Source: Platynereis dumerilii (lineage: Eukaryota; Annelida; Polychaeta; Phyllodocida; Nereididae). From it: a stretch of 64,000 nt of DNA. The stretch lies in assembly GCA_026936325.1 (NCBI GenBank), contig JAPTHN010000182.1, positions 186,001-250,000 of the forward strand. Direction: 5' to 3'. Below the pieces are notes generated by a model. The model worked only from the letters and a program-made list of their open reading frames with translations. It searched no databases and had not been told where the DNA came from. Of the stretch, positions 37,714 to 49,460 are shown piece after piece. Position numbers and translations under genes: made by a program. Every line of letters starts with the position of its first letter. Position 1 is the first letter of the stretch.

Positions 37714-38929
37714 CAGTGAAAAGGTCAAGTTTGTAGCTCCAGTAGTTCACGCACAATTTGCAAAAGATTGCTGGCCCCCTCAAATCAAGATTTCTAGTCT
37801 TTGAAGAGCCTCAATTGCTTGAAAAACAGTTCTATTCAGCCCCTTTCCTATTTTATTTTCAATGCTACATTCTAAATTACTAGAGAAAAAATGTTTCCAT
37901 TAACATCCAATCAGAAAAAAAACATTGTTTTTTACTGCTTATAAAAGCATAAGACATCGAAACAGCGCCCCTAGTGGAAATATCAATAATCAGGGACCTG
38001 CAACCAAGATGTTGTTTGTGGAATTGCCTGTTGAGGCTGTGAGCCACCAACTAACACGAAATTGGTTTAGAATGGCATATTTTAGCATCACTATATAAAC
38101 CATGTCGGTGAGAAATCCTAAAACCTAGCATAAGTTGCATTGCACGAGTGCCTGTTGCAGTTTAGTGTCTTTCTGCCTCCCCCCCCCTCAAATTGCATTA
38201 AAATGTAAATCTATGGCTTAAGTCTTGTCTAAATGTTGCCATTACAACAGGTGAAATTTTGCCAACTTGGTGTGTGCGGTTGCAATGGAAATGTCACTTG
38301 CATATATACAGCCAATCAGAGTAAAGCTTTTCATTTTCTTCTTTGCTTTAATACCATACGATATTCAGTATATTGTGCGAGTGCTCAACATGGGTTGCTG
38401 GTCAATGCATGGAACCAACATTAACAATATTGATATATGATACAACAATGAATTGAAGCTAACAAAGTAACAGTTGTAAATTTGGTGAGTATCTTTATTG
38501 TTTATTTTGCCCCTTACAAAAAAATGTTCTCAATATTTTCCCAAGCAAACCTGACAACAGTTATGAGTGATGCATTATTCATGATCTCAATATCCATCAG
38601 AATGTTTATTCAAGACTGTCGTCTTGATGACTGCAATAGACTTTGCAAAGGTAACTTGAGCAGAAAAGCAATGTAATTTAGTGCAGTAGGGACAGTTCAC
38701 CCAGGAGTTTTGCTTCAAGCACTTCCATTTTCACTGTGTGTAAATATTTGTGTATTCTTTGTTTTAGTCGGAAATTGTTGCAAACGATAATAAATCTTGT
38801 TAAAATTGGTCTAGTTGGATTGTATAATCTACAAGTCAATTTCTACTGTTGAAGAGTGCCAAGATTTTTATTAGGAGCCTGCTTGAACTAGATATAAAAG
38901 AGACAATGATTATTTGCAGTTTCAGACGT

Positions 38930-38935
38930 TTTATT
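38930..38935 (-). terminator. Poly(A) signal of CAP gene copy 3
   Basis: AATAAA on the minus strand at the same distance from the stop as in copy 1. Confidence 0.65.
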
Positions 38936-39008
38936 CAGTTTAATACAGACATTCAATCCGACTGTAAACTAGATGATCTTCTTGGTCCATCTGCCTTCTT
39001 TTCCTCTC

Positions 39009-40255
39009 CTAATATGGCCTGGCGCCATTCACGTTACCTCTGCAAAATGAAAATGAGGATCATTCAATTATGATTAAGTTAAAGGTTGCATAAAAAAGAA
39101 GCAATAGTCCAGTATTCTCAGTAGACTATTAGATGCCCACCAATTGGAAATACTCACGCAGGATCGTAGTTGCATACAACAAGGAAGGTGCTGGCATAAT
39201 CGCCTGTAAATATGTGTGAAAGTTTACTTCCACATTTAGCGGCTGCGCATCCAACTTTAGTGGTAGAACTCCAGACAACCTGAATGTGAATGTTTTGATA
39301 AATGTAATATAATTGAAAGAGTCATGATGCGTGACAAATCATGTTCATACCAAGATAAACTATCAAAATACTCACCTGAGTGTAATGACCACAGACTGCA
39401 GAACATTTGTTGTCATCATAATTGTAATCATTAATCTCATCATACCAATTTTGAACTGCAGGGTTTCCAAGATCAGCAGTGGCACCAGCATTGGAACGTG
39501 CTGTCACATAAATATTCTGACCGTAATTGCTACCGCCATTACATCTGTAGAATAGTTAAAATGTTTGGTGAATTGCATTATCTTAGTATATCGTATTTGT
39601 CACAGATGAGTTTGATTAAAAAGCATAAAACTTACGGAGTCATCAAATCGTGAGCAAATACACAAGTGTTGGCCAATTCTTGCGCTTTCTTGGCCAGAGC
39701 GTCGTCCCATACCTAGCGAAGTAGATATGTGATTTTGTCTTAAATAATTTGGTCATATTTTAAAAAATTGTAAACGATTGATAAAGACTGCTTAATACAC
39801 ACCAATGCGGATTGACCCTTTCCTGCCCTTAGACTGTTGTGTTTTGCCAACCAGTCACTCTTAAAGCTCAAGCTGTAAGATGAGACAGATGGCCCACATG
39901 AAGCTCTTTTCTCTGAAGTAGTAATGAAAGGTTTGTTTCATCAAATAAGTGAATTTTTTTGCAATGGCTAATTCCTTGTGTTTTTAAGAAAACTTGAATT
40001 TGGAACAAGAGCCACCATAACCAGAGAGAAAATTCTGCCACCTCCCTGCTACCTCTTATTAATCAAACAAAATTAAGACTCACCAATTCCACTAACCCTG
40101 TAATATAAAATTGCAAAGTCAGGAATATGGTTGAATTTACCTTCTGATGAGAACCAAAAATTAATTGCAGGTAAGTATACTCACACATCAGGTTGAGGGA
40201 TACCAAAGGAGGTCCCTACAAGCAGACAAACGGACATGAGAAGTGCAAGACTCAT
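39009..40255 (-). CDS. Secreted CAP-superfamily protein, copy 3
   Basis: Six exons at 40255-40185, 39872-39803, 39712-39636, 39544-39376, 39279-39158 and 39039-39009, offset 31,406 from copy 1. Two coding differences from copies 1 and 2 were found: Ile9 to Val in the hydrophobic core of the signal peptide, and a silent change in the Ser26 codon of exon 2. All splice sites and CAP motifs are kept. Upstream, about 140 bp present in the other copies is deleted starting roughly 75 bp beyond the TATA box, so any control element there would be lost in this copy only. Confidence 0.95.
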
Positions 40256-40297
40256 ACTGAAGCTGGGTGTTGGCTGAAGGGCTATCGGCCAGGCCCT

Positions 40298-40304
40298 TTT
40301 TATA
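40298..40304 (-). promoter_or_regulatory. TATA box of CAP gene copy 3
   Basis: Same TATAAAA context and the same two-base longer spacing as copy 2. The upstream flank is shortened by the deletion near 40380. Confidence 0.7.
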
Positions 40305-40751
40305 TGCAGGTTGTTTTCGAAATTTACTGGGGCCACGTTGCATCCATCCACAAAGAGGTACAGCAGATTAAACAGTGAGGATCTGCCATTGAAATTGTCA
40401 TGAAAATAAATTATGTTATGCATTCCATTTGCGTCATCAATGACTTTCATCTCACTGATGATTAATACATTGATTAACTGGTGTAGTGAACTTCATCTTA
40501 CTTCATAAATCTCATATATCTATTTTTTATATTGCTTTAGTAGAAAGTATTAGAGCATGTGTATCATCATAATTATATTTCAGTTAGCAGTTTTCTAGCA
40601 TTCTTTTTCAAGCTTTTTGCCCAAACAAACTTTTTGAAAGTGTCATCGGTTTTTAGGAAGGCCATTTTCATCAGATATGTTGAAATGTGACAAAAATATG
40701 TATCATTTTAATATGAACCTAGTAGGATCATTGGCCTGGGAAGATTAACTC

Positions 40752-40831
40752 ATGGTTGAATTTACCTTCTGATGAGAACCAAAAATTAATTGCAGGTAAG
40801 TATACTCACACATCAGGTTGAGGGATACCAA
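40752..40831 (-). repeat. Upstream duplicate of the exon 1/intron 1 junction, unit 3
   Basis: Same duplicate as in unit 1; by eye still identical over 80 bases to the gene's own junction in this unit. Confidence 0.85.
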
Positions 40832-43268
40832 TTGGTGATGAAAACCCATTTTGAAAATCCCGAAAAGATATTCGAGGTTGAAGAAAAGGCGCTTTAAAGA
40901 ACAAACAAGGAAGGCGTGCTGGAACAGTGGACTATTGCCTTTTTACACAGTGAGACCATTTCATCGCAAAAATAAACATGTAAGAAACAAGATTTCCGTT
41001 TTGATTTTAGCCAAAGAAAATTGACAGTCAAAAGCAACCTCACTTGTTTGGCACACGGTTTAGTGAGATGCGTCTGTTTTGTAAATAAACATCAAAACTG
41101 TTTCATAGCTGATATGCCTGGCTGTAAAATTCATTAGTAACAATTGGATGAAGCTTAGCTGCAAACTATGTACTACTGCGAAGAACCGAAGAACCGTAAT
41201 CTGAATTTCAATCAGTCAACCTGCATCAGTTGTAATGAACAGTGATAGCTTTATTAGGTCCACACTTAACAACAACACCATACATGGACACACAACCATT
41301 GTAATGAGAATCTAATGCTAATCACATTCAAATAGGTGTCAAGTTCAGAGTCTATTGGCCTGAAGATCAAGACAGGGGATAAAAGCCAGCAATCAGTGTA
41401 AAACAATACAACAAGATTAAAATCCAGTCACCTCTTTCTTGAGAGAACCTCATGAACACTATCAGAGCAGAAGGCATTAGAGCAGAGCCATTGACTTTTT
41501 TGCTGAAGATTTCTTAATTGGGACATTTAACACATGTTTATCGACACGGGACTGTCTATTTACTAAACCTTCATTGCAATTAATGGATATACCTGGAGAG
41601 GGCAAATTAAAAGTATTTCCCCGTAGATGAGCAAATGCGAGGTAAGTGATTCAAATTCGCCGAAAACCATGTCAACACAGAAAACTTTTGCCAACTCACC
41701 TTGCAGCTTTGAAGCCATTTAATTCTTCGTCAAAGAGGTCTGAAGGTGTACTTTTGCACAGACAGTTCCGCATCTTGTTATATTACTGACAACAATTAGA
41801 TTTATAGAATTTTGCCTTTTTTGAAACGTGCTTTTCACAAGACATGTTGTGATCAAACAGGAAGTAAAACAACAGTGCCACCTTGCCCATGACCATATAA
41901 TGGCAGAGAGCAATTGAAGACACATCTTGATTGATTTTTTTACTTATTTATTGAAAAGAACATATGAACAATACAAAAACAATGGGAGTTTAAGTAAAAC
42001 TTACAACGTAACTGCCACTAACTAGCAGAATTTAAAATTTTCAAATTACATATAAAATTCTTTGATAGCAAAATGATTATATGCTCATCTTATGATCCTC
42101 TTTAAAACAAGAACACTGCATTGTAAACTACCTCTGTATGTATATCTATACGGGTATAATCAATTAATCAATCAATCAGATTATCTTTCTATCTATTCTT
42201 GTTTTTTGTTGTTGTTGACTACAACAAGGGTAACTATCACGAAATGTAGTCTGGACATGTCAAATAAGGAGAGCTGTTAAAGTGACTCAGAAGAAAACGT
42301 GTGCCTGACTGTCATGTGGTCACGTGTCGCAATGTCGTACAATTTCAAAAATTTTGCATTTAAATGATGATTACATGTACTTTACAAATATGTATTATGC
42401 TATATTATACATCACTGGAAGGCCTGACTTGTTCTATATCATATTAGGTTCTAAAAAGTGAGTGTGAGTTTGAGTTTTCATGCCAGTGACAAAAGATATT
42501 TTAATCTGGTTTTCTCTGCTGGAGTACCTGATTCCCACTAAAGCTCGTGAAGCTTAAATTTTCTATCTTACTGTTCCAGTGCCTTCTGTAGATGTGCAGC
42601 GACGTGAACCTGTCTCGCAGGCAAAAAAAATTCAACACGTTTTCTTAGATCTAGTCTGTATATTAATATTAAAGTTAGGAAGTTTAATATATATCAATTA
42701 AATGCTCATAAGTTCTATTTTCAAATGCATTTATCAGATTTTGCTTGCAGGTAAAATTCTTTGTGTGCTGCTTGTCTACTTTAGGCTGAACTCTTCGTAA
42801 CACCTGCAAAAACCCGTAAAATTGGAGAGGGGTTCTAAGTTTAAACCACAAGAACTCCAAGTAGGTTAACCACGCCTTGTGGATAAGGCTATTGCCTAAA
42901 TGCTCATGAGCTATATTTTACTATGGTATAAAATATTGCTATGTTTTCAATCATTTTTTTTACTTCTGTGATGCTCTGAACAAGGCTGAACCAAATGTAA
43001 CACATACATGCTGAAGCGTAAAAGATTTTTTCGTTTAATGTAATGGACTTCCAAGAGGACAAAAAGGGCAGGCCACATCGTCAAATGAATAAATAACAAT
43101 CACATTTGACAATCATGCTCTCATATAGCCAAAAAGGGATACATATGGGTTAAATCCATAGATTGCTCCAAAATGGTATGCTCACATGAGATGTTGATTT
43201 CTTATGCACTAGACAATAACTGATATAAGATATATCTGCAACATGTCATGTAAATATCTTATAATATC

Positions 43269-44016
43269 ATATGGCTAGCGGAAATACTCGCTTCTCATTG
43301 GCCTATAGCCGTGCAATATTCTACGATATTGCACGCATTATATTGTACGCTCATTTTAACATGTGAAAGATTGGACGGACCTGAGAGGAAGCACCATATT
43401 TTGATGCTGCTGCAGCCACAAGCTGACAAGAACTTTGTGTTTTTCAATTTTACTAAAACATTTATTGCGCGGCAACGGAGGAAGATAGGAATATGGCTTT
43501 GACGGCAAAAGATGCGCCCGTTGAAGGGCTACGTGGATATCAACTTTTTGTGCTGGTTATATTATTTGTTGATTCAGAATAGAGCATTAAGTGGCCGAAA
43601 AACGGCTTTTTTGCCGATTTTTCAGTGACTTTGTTGTGTTTAAAGGTCGAAAGTCTGCTATAAAGTTTAAGAAAAAAATCTGAAAAAAATTCATGATCAA
43701 GTATATCATTTTTGGATTCCAATAGTGTAAAAAAAAAATTTGTGAGTGAAATAGTCATTGACTTTTGACGCAATAAATTTTAAGCAGGCGGGTCAAAAGA
43801 AACACAAAACGATTTTGGACAAGGAATTCCAGCCCTTTTCTCTGCTTTTACCACAAAAAACCATATGATATAACAGTTATTGCACATCACCGAGTGCAAT
43901 ATCAGTTTTTATGGCACCTCGGTGACTAATATTGCACTCGGGCTGCGCCCTCGTGCAATATTAGTCACCTCGGTGCCATAAAAACTGATATTGCACTCGG
44001 TGCTGTGCGATAACTG
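43269..44016. mobile_element. Private palindromic insertion, unit 4
   Basis: About 748 bp interrupting unit sequence, flanked by tataatatc on both sides (43260-43268 and 44017-44025). The right quarter (about 43865-44024) is a large palindrome with arms of about 75 bp containing gagtgcaatatcagttttta and gtgactaatattgcac around a gggctgcgccc centre. The palindrome runs into the flanking repeat, so the exact boundary is uncertain. No coding capacity was recognised. Confidence 0.7.
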
Positions 44017-44620
44017 TATAATATCTTATTTGCAATATCAGAATTTGTTCTCAGGAGTCTTGATAATGTTTTTAAACAGATTTTGACCAATTATCAGGCT
44101 ACTGGCATAGTTTTAAACATGATGCATGAGAAAGGTTGATTAGTAGGACCATCTTCTCAACTAACTTCAGTGAACATTTCATGGGGATAGTTTGTACTTT
44201 ATAGTAACGTTACTGAAATATAGTTGTTTTTGAGAAAAATGTCTTTAAAGTTTGAGCTTTACATTGATTTGTATGGTGAATAAAATCAAATAATAAGACG
44301 AACAGCCCTATTTTTTGTGAATTACACTGGTTTTTGGTCTGAAAATGATATTTTAGACTTAATATAGACTTTTTTGATGAAAAATATTTTTGGTTCAAAA
44401 CCGCCATGTAACGCAAATTGTACGACCTTGTGACACCTGACCATGTATTAAGGAAGCTTCTTAACCTGAACAAACTTCATTCCAAGCAAGTAGTCAACAT
44501 GGCATCTACCAGAGGGCACTCGATAATTATAAACGGACTTTTAGCCATCTAGTGTAGGGCAAATACACTACACTGTATTTTATTGACTGTTATCTATATT
44601 AATTGATGTTTGATACCTAC

Positions 44621-45113
44621 ATTTAATTTCCTGAAGGGGGGCTTGGAGTCTTCCTCAGCAGGAAATTATTTATTTCACGGTGGCAGCGGCGTTATGTTTA
44701 TTTATTTCAAGCGCGCGAATATTCATTCCAAACGTTTTATTGAGACGTACCCAAAAAAAGTAGTTATTTCACCAAAACTGAGCGACTAATTATTTATTTA
44801 AAAAGAACTCCAAGCTCCCCCCTTTTCCCGTTTATTTAGCGTAGAAATTAGTTGAATTGGCGATATTTTGGTTTTCAACCGCCAGTAGACCACTGGAGTT
44901 TCAAAAAAATGCCTATTATTATTGGCCAATATCAGTATTTAAGGGGAGGGGGGCATTCAACCATTGGATAATTGCTGATTTTGATGACATGGTCTGACTT
45001 TAAAATTCCTTATCTCGCAAACCGCTTGCAGGATCACTACCAAATTGAGCCAAGTCCACTTTTAGTAGTTTTGGAGTTATCCTCGGATCTCTAGACTTGG
45101 TAGATCATGGAGT
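44621..45113. other. Rearrangement mosaic at the array edge
   Basis: 44621-44765 is foreign to the unit and shares words (gggggcttgga, aaattatttatttca) with 47630-47740 in inverse orientation. 44766-45046 matches unit-1 bases 2265-2539. 45050-45113 is the inverse of 3319-3383. The join to 7112-equivalent sequence is at 45114, so about 4.6 kb of the unit is deleted with an inverted filler. Confidence 0.75.
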
Positions 45114-45287
45114 CAAAAAAATGTTCTCAATATTTTCCCAAGCCAACCTGACAACAGTTACGAGTGATGCATTATTCATGATCTCAATATCCATCAGAAT
45201 GTTTATTCAAGACTGTCGTCTTGATGACTGCAATAGACTTTGTAAAGGTAACTTGAGCAGAAAAGCAATGTCATTTGGTGCAGTAGG

Positions 45288-45836
45288 GACATACATACAT
45301 GTGCACATGAGAAATTTGTTAGTTGTAAAAACCACAAGATGGCACAAAAAGCAGGCTTCATGCAATGGTGCCACCTGGTTGTATTGATATTTGCATTGCA
45401 ATATTTGTGGGCCCACAATATTCAGACGGGGGCCAGTCACAAGCCACCTTTTCTGAGTGGTGAAACCAGACTAGGCTACTATCTATCCGGTCATGGTTTA
45501 AAATTTTTTTTTCACTAAATGTGAGGCCCCCGGTGTGAGGCCCTACGCTATAGCCGACACAGCCTAATGGGTAATCCAGGCGAAACGACTCATTTGCAAG
45601 CAAAGTGAAATTATTCAAAACGAATTTAAAATTTCCTAAATTTATGGGAAATTGGAATTTAATTAGGCTGCAGTAAGAAGTTTCTACAGATGCATAAAAA
45701 CATAATTTTAAATTGCCAATATACGTATTGGTTCCGATTATATAGTTAGCCTGTTGTACTGTTTTTTCTGCAAACAACACACCTCAAAATGACAACAAAG
45801 CCATTAAAATTCAGTTAAAAATCGTTCAGGCCCATA
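45288..45836. other. Right flank of the array
   Basis: Single-copy-looking DNA. A 140-codon minus-strand ORF (45358-45780) has no motif that I recognise and no supporting signals, so it is not called as a gene. Confidence 0.4.
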
Positions 45837-45838
45837 TA

Positions 45839-46778
45839 CAAGGGGTTTTGCAAAAGTTCTGTCCAACTGGGCATAACTTTGGCAACATTTTATACAGACA
45901 CATGACATTTGAGTCAGGTCAATCTGAGGAAATTTGCAATTGATTCTCAAAAAATCAGATCATAAAAATAAAAATAATTGTTGATTATGTTGCCATGGAA
46001 AACCAGAAGTCTTGAAATGCGGCCCAGAGCATGAAATTGGCCAGTTAAACAAATGTCTTGTCAAATCATTGAATCAATATAAGAGATATTCATCAGAAAA
46101 CACTTGGAAAAACAAGCCTCATCTTTTCCAAAAGTCACAAGGGGATCACTTGGGTGCATAATATTGTTTCTTTATATACATTCAATCCATTTAAAGAGCA
46201 TGCCTCCAAGGCTTCAGGTTGACGACAGTTATGGAATTATGTGTCTCACGATTCTTTGGTAGTCTGATCCATCTTTTCATCCTTAAAAAAGCCTGTACTC
46301 TGTTTTGATTGCTTCATTACTCATGTTGTCTTCCTTGTATGAATGTTTAACAAGGTTTTTACTCTCTCTGTCAGTTTTTTTACAAGAAAATTACAGGAAC
46401 TTCATAGGTGTTGATCTCTTTTTATTATTTGTTAAGGCACTCATCTCATAGAAATATGTTCAATACCATTCTTATCACTGTTATTTAGCACTTCAAAATC
46501 AGCCCGTTGGGTTTTATGAAATATAAATCATTAACACGCTTTGTTTCAATAAGTGGAGACAGTTACAATGGACAGGTGCTAAACTAAGAGTAAGAAAATA
46601 TTGCAAAATCGGGTTTCCAAGGCAACAAAATAACTTTTTATTTTTATTTTCATTATCTGATTTTTTACAGATCAACTCCATATTACCTGAATATTAACTG
46701 ACCCAAATTGCATGTCCCTGTGTTAAATATATCAAAAATTATGACAGGTTGGACAGAACTTAAATGGAAAATCCCTCG
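45839..46778. mobile_element. Mariner-like element with long terminal inverted repeats
   Basis: Inverted arms of about 170-190 bp (45839-46012 and 46600-46778), imperfect but clear. Shared landmarks include agttctgtccaac near the ends and a tgttgcc(a/t)tggaaa block at the inner edge. The ends read caaggggttttgc / cgagggattttcc with TA on each side (45837-45838, 46779-46780), as in Tc1/mariner elements. 940 bp with no transposase: a non-autonomous, moderately old copy. Confidence 0.8.
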
Positions 46779-46780
46779 TA

Positions 46781-47238
46781 TGGAGTATAAGTCGCTTATA
46801 CAACTCATTTCAGGGGTTATTTACTACTTTAGACTGAAATTCACGAGGTTTTGAGATTTGAAAAAAAAAAGTATGATGCCAGGTTGCACACTCGAGATAC
46901 CTTGAGCTATAGATTTATAATAGATACCTGCCTTTAAAGACATTTTATAACCATCAAACAGGTTAGACTGGCAAATGTCATACATTTCTATAACAAGAAA
47001 CCATCGCCTTTGGTGTTGAAAATTATGTTTTGATGCAGAATTTCCCTGACCAAGGTGAGATTTCCCTGACTTTTTGCAAAATTACAAATTTCCCTAACTA
47101 ATTTCAAAGCTCAAAATTAACATGGAAGAGATAGGAAAAGCCGCAGAGCACCCCATTTTCACCTTAGGCAATTCTAAATACGCCCCTGCTCATCAAATTT
47201 CATTCTTGGATCCTTTCCCCTTTTGTTACCCCTTATAT
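46781..47238. other. Noncoding stretch
   Basis: No gene or clear repeat seen. Confidence 0.4.
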
Positions 47239-47243
47239 GTATC

Positions 47244-47402
47244 CAGTGGCGGATACAGGGGGGGCCTAGGGGGCCCGGGCCCCCCCCCCTAGACCACCAA
47301 GATTACTAGTAACATTTTGAAGAAAAATTGCGATAACGCGGGCCCGTGAATGCCGAAACCCGTCCGGCCCCCCCTAGACTATCGTGTCTGGATCCGCCAC
47401 TG
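47244..47402. mobile_element. Short TIR element (cagtggcggat ends)
   Basis: 159 bp with inverted ends cagtggcggatacag / cagtggcggatccag, flanked by a 5-bp duplication gtatc (47239-47243 and 47403-47407). The interior is two inverted GC-rich arms, giving a hairpin. CAGTGGCG ends with a short duplication fit a hAT-type MITE (5-bp group). Confidence 0.78.
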
Positions 47403-47407
47403 GTATC

Positions 47408-48047
47408 TGTCCCACATTTCAATTTTTCTGCCATTTCCCCAAGTTTTTTTTTTTTGCCACTGCTCAGCTAACAAGAAGACCATTTAATATCAAGGGGGGT
47501 TCGAGTATTTTTGTTATAAATAATTTCTTGCTCAGTTCTGGGCAATCTTAATAAAGAATTTCTGGAGGGACTTATATAGGCCTATTACAGTATGTCTCAA
47601 CTTTTAAAAAAATTTTTTTATATATTCTGGGACTTAGCGCGGTGAAACAAATAATAATTACTGCCACAGTTGTTACCATGAAATAAATAATTTCCCTTCA
47701 AGCAAAAGTCCAAGCCCCCCCAGGCCCCCACCCCGATTAGTAAATGGTTGCCCCTAACGCCTAGTAGCCTATAGTAGCCTTCTGCCAATTTATTCCTTAT
47801 CAATTAGTCCTAGGCCTATTTAGTTTACTAATTAAAATATCCAATATAGGCATTGGAACCAGCCATTTATTTTTCACAGCATGTAGGTAGGCCTATTCAC
47901 ATGGGCCTTTAGAAGATCTCAAAGACTCAAAAGTCAAAATTCATAATCATGATGGCATTCACCAAAAGAAATTTTAAAAAGAATTCGATTACAGCATGAT
48001 TTTGCTATAGTAAAAATGATTAATCAATTTAGCTCACCTATCCATTA
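47408..48047. other. Noncoding stretch with old repeat
   Basis: No gene. 47630-47760 is related in inverse orientation to 44630-44700 and also carries a gtaaatggttgcccc word resembling the repeat at 12691-13155. Several taggcctat words. Confidence 0.45.
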
Positions 48048-48055
48048 CTGTTGAA

Positions 48056-48611
48056 CATAGGCGTACCAGAGGGGGGGGGGCAAGGGGGGCAGGGCATTTT
48101 TTAAGCAAATTTTAGTGGTGGGGATTTTGGCCAAAGAGGGCATTTTACTATCGCGTCATGTGATGTGCGTGGCTGAAAAGATTTCAAATTGAACTATTCC
48201 CACAAATAATTAACAATACAATGAATTGTATTTATATATTTCATGGATTTACCACCAGTTCTGTGAATTGCTACATTTTAGCAATTTTAGTGTTAAATTT
48301 AGAATCAAAGGGCACTTAATTACTGGTGGGGCAAATCGCTGTCAGTGGTAGGGATTTTGCAGGGGCTGATGGGCCAAATCCCCACCACTTTTATAATTAA
48401 AAAATGGCCTGCAGGGGGGGGGGCGGTTGCCCCCCCAGAAGTTTGGGAAACTGAGATTAGGGCAAAAAGGCTAAAAAATTGGATTAAATAAAAACTATTG
48501 AAAATCAATGATTTCTGGGCCTTTTCATTTCAAATGGTACTAAATTTAAATCTTTAAATTCGGCAAATGTCACTCGCCCCCCCCAAAAATTGCGCGTCCG
48601 GTACGCCTATG
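48056..48611. mobile_element. Non-autonomous hAT element (cataggcgtacc ends)
   Basis: 556 bp with inverted ends cataggcgtacc and a perfect 8-bp duplication ctgttgaa (48048-48055 and 48612-48619), the hAT hallmark. Low-complexity G/C runs lie just inside each end. No transposase ORF. Confidence 0.85.
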
Positions 48612-48619
48612 CTGTTGAA

Positions 48620-49089
48620 ACTCCAGTCCAATGGTGCAATCACTGCATTGTCACAAGGATAGTGATAAGTTGGCTGAAAGCATAGATTTGTAGCCCTATA
48701 ACTCTTTGCTGAAAGCATGCATCCTTGTAGTTGTAGGCTATTCACAGTCTGGTGAAAATGAGAACTGCATGCTGCTGCCACCTGGCACAAAAGTTGATTT
48801 CTATGCTACAGCATTGCTGTCCCAAGAAATAGTTCCAATTTCATTGCACATTCACAAAATTTCTATTCAACATTGCTGTACCAGAGTCAGACTCGGCAAT
48901 CACATTCTCTAAGGAAGTAGACAAGGCCATCAGCACACTCAGAAACAGCCCCGGTGTCTTCCAGACAAAATTGCATTGTTCCTCTGGTTGAAAGTATGTG
49001 GACGCTCGCAGGAGCTCGCGGAATAGCACACTATAGTCAGGTGGCAACAAGACAGCATATGTTCTGATCTGTGGCAATGCAAGAGCACT
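48620..49089. other. Noncoding stretch
   Basis: Nothing recognised beyond short chance ORFs. Confidence 0.35.
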
Positions 49090-49460
49090 GCAGTCCACTT
49101 GTAGACAGGGCTATTTAAGTATTGGGAGCCATGCTGGTAATCAAGCCAAATCACACTGTGCAGTTTTTGGCCGGCTGATGGCGCTGCAGTGCATGGCGTG
49201 GAAGGAGGCGCTGAGCTGCACGAGACAGAGCGTTGCTCTAGTCAGACACGGATATGGCTGTACCACTACCTTGCTCAAAATGGATATTATAAGCTACTAC
49301 CAGAAGTTTTCAGACCAGAAACTCTACTCATAAGGTACGTGATGTTCTCATCTACACGTTGGCGTGGTAAAATTGTCTCTGGCAAGGTTGTAAAGGGTTA
49401 AAAAGGGCGATTTTGAAATGGCGGCAAATCTGAAGTCGCAGCAGTGATGTCATCGGTTGT
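49090..49460 (+). promoter_or_regulatory. Promoter-like stretch with candidate 5' exon
   Basis: Richer in GC than its surroundings. A TATA-like tatttaag lies near 49111, and a strong donor aag|gtacgt at 49334/49335 could end a first exon. Downstream are a YY1-type word aaatggcggc (49416-49425) and a CRE-like tgatgtcatc (49445-49454). It could be the promoter and first noncoding exon of the gene that begins coding at 62436, 13 kb away. This is inference only; no transcript evidence is available here. Confidence 0.25.

Larger units (their letters stand above)
30589..41854. repeat. Tandem array unit 3 (CAP-gene unit)
   Basis: Third copy, 11.27 kb, the closest to an uninterrupted unit. Private features are a 0.47-kb hairpin-element insertion (about 32794-33267), a diverged patch (33767-33870), a deletion of about 27 bp near 35735, a deletion of about 140 bp upstream of the CAP promoter near 40380, and a 9-bp tandem duplication near 41180. 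Confidence 0.93.
41855..45287. repeat. Truncated and rearranged array unit 4, no CAP gene
   Basis: Colinear with the other units for 41855-43268 and about 44026-44620, split by a private insertion (43269-44016). From 44621 it becomes a mosaic: about 145 bp of other sequence, a stretch matching unit-1 bases 2265-2539, about 64 bp matching 3319-3383 inverted, then bases equivalent to 7112-7287, after which homology stops. The hAT element, SINE, LINE fragment and CAP gene are missing. The last 170 bp carry more substitutions than is usual within the array. Confidence 0.85.

Noticed and set aside
45358-45780. 140-codon minus-strand ORF
   Set aside because: No recognisable motif, no supporting splice or poly(A) signals, and it begins inside the rearranged edge of unit 4.
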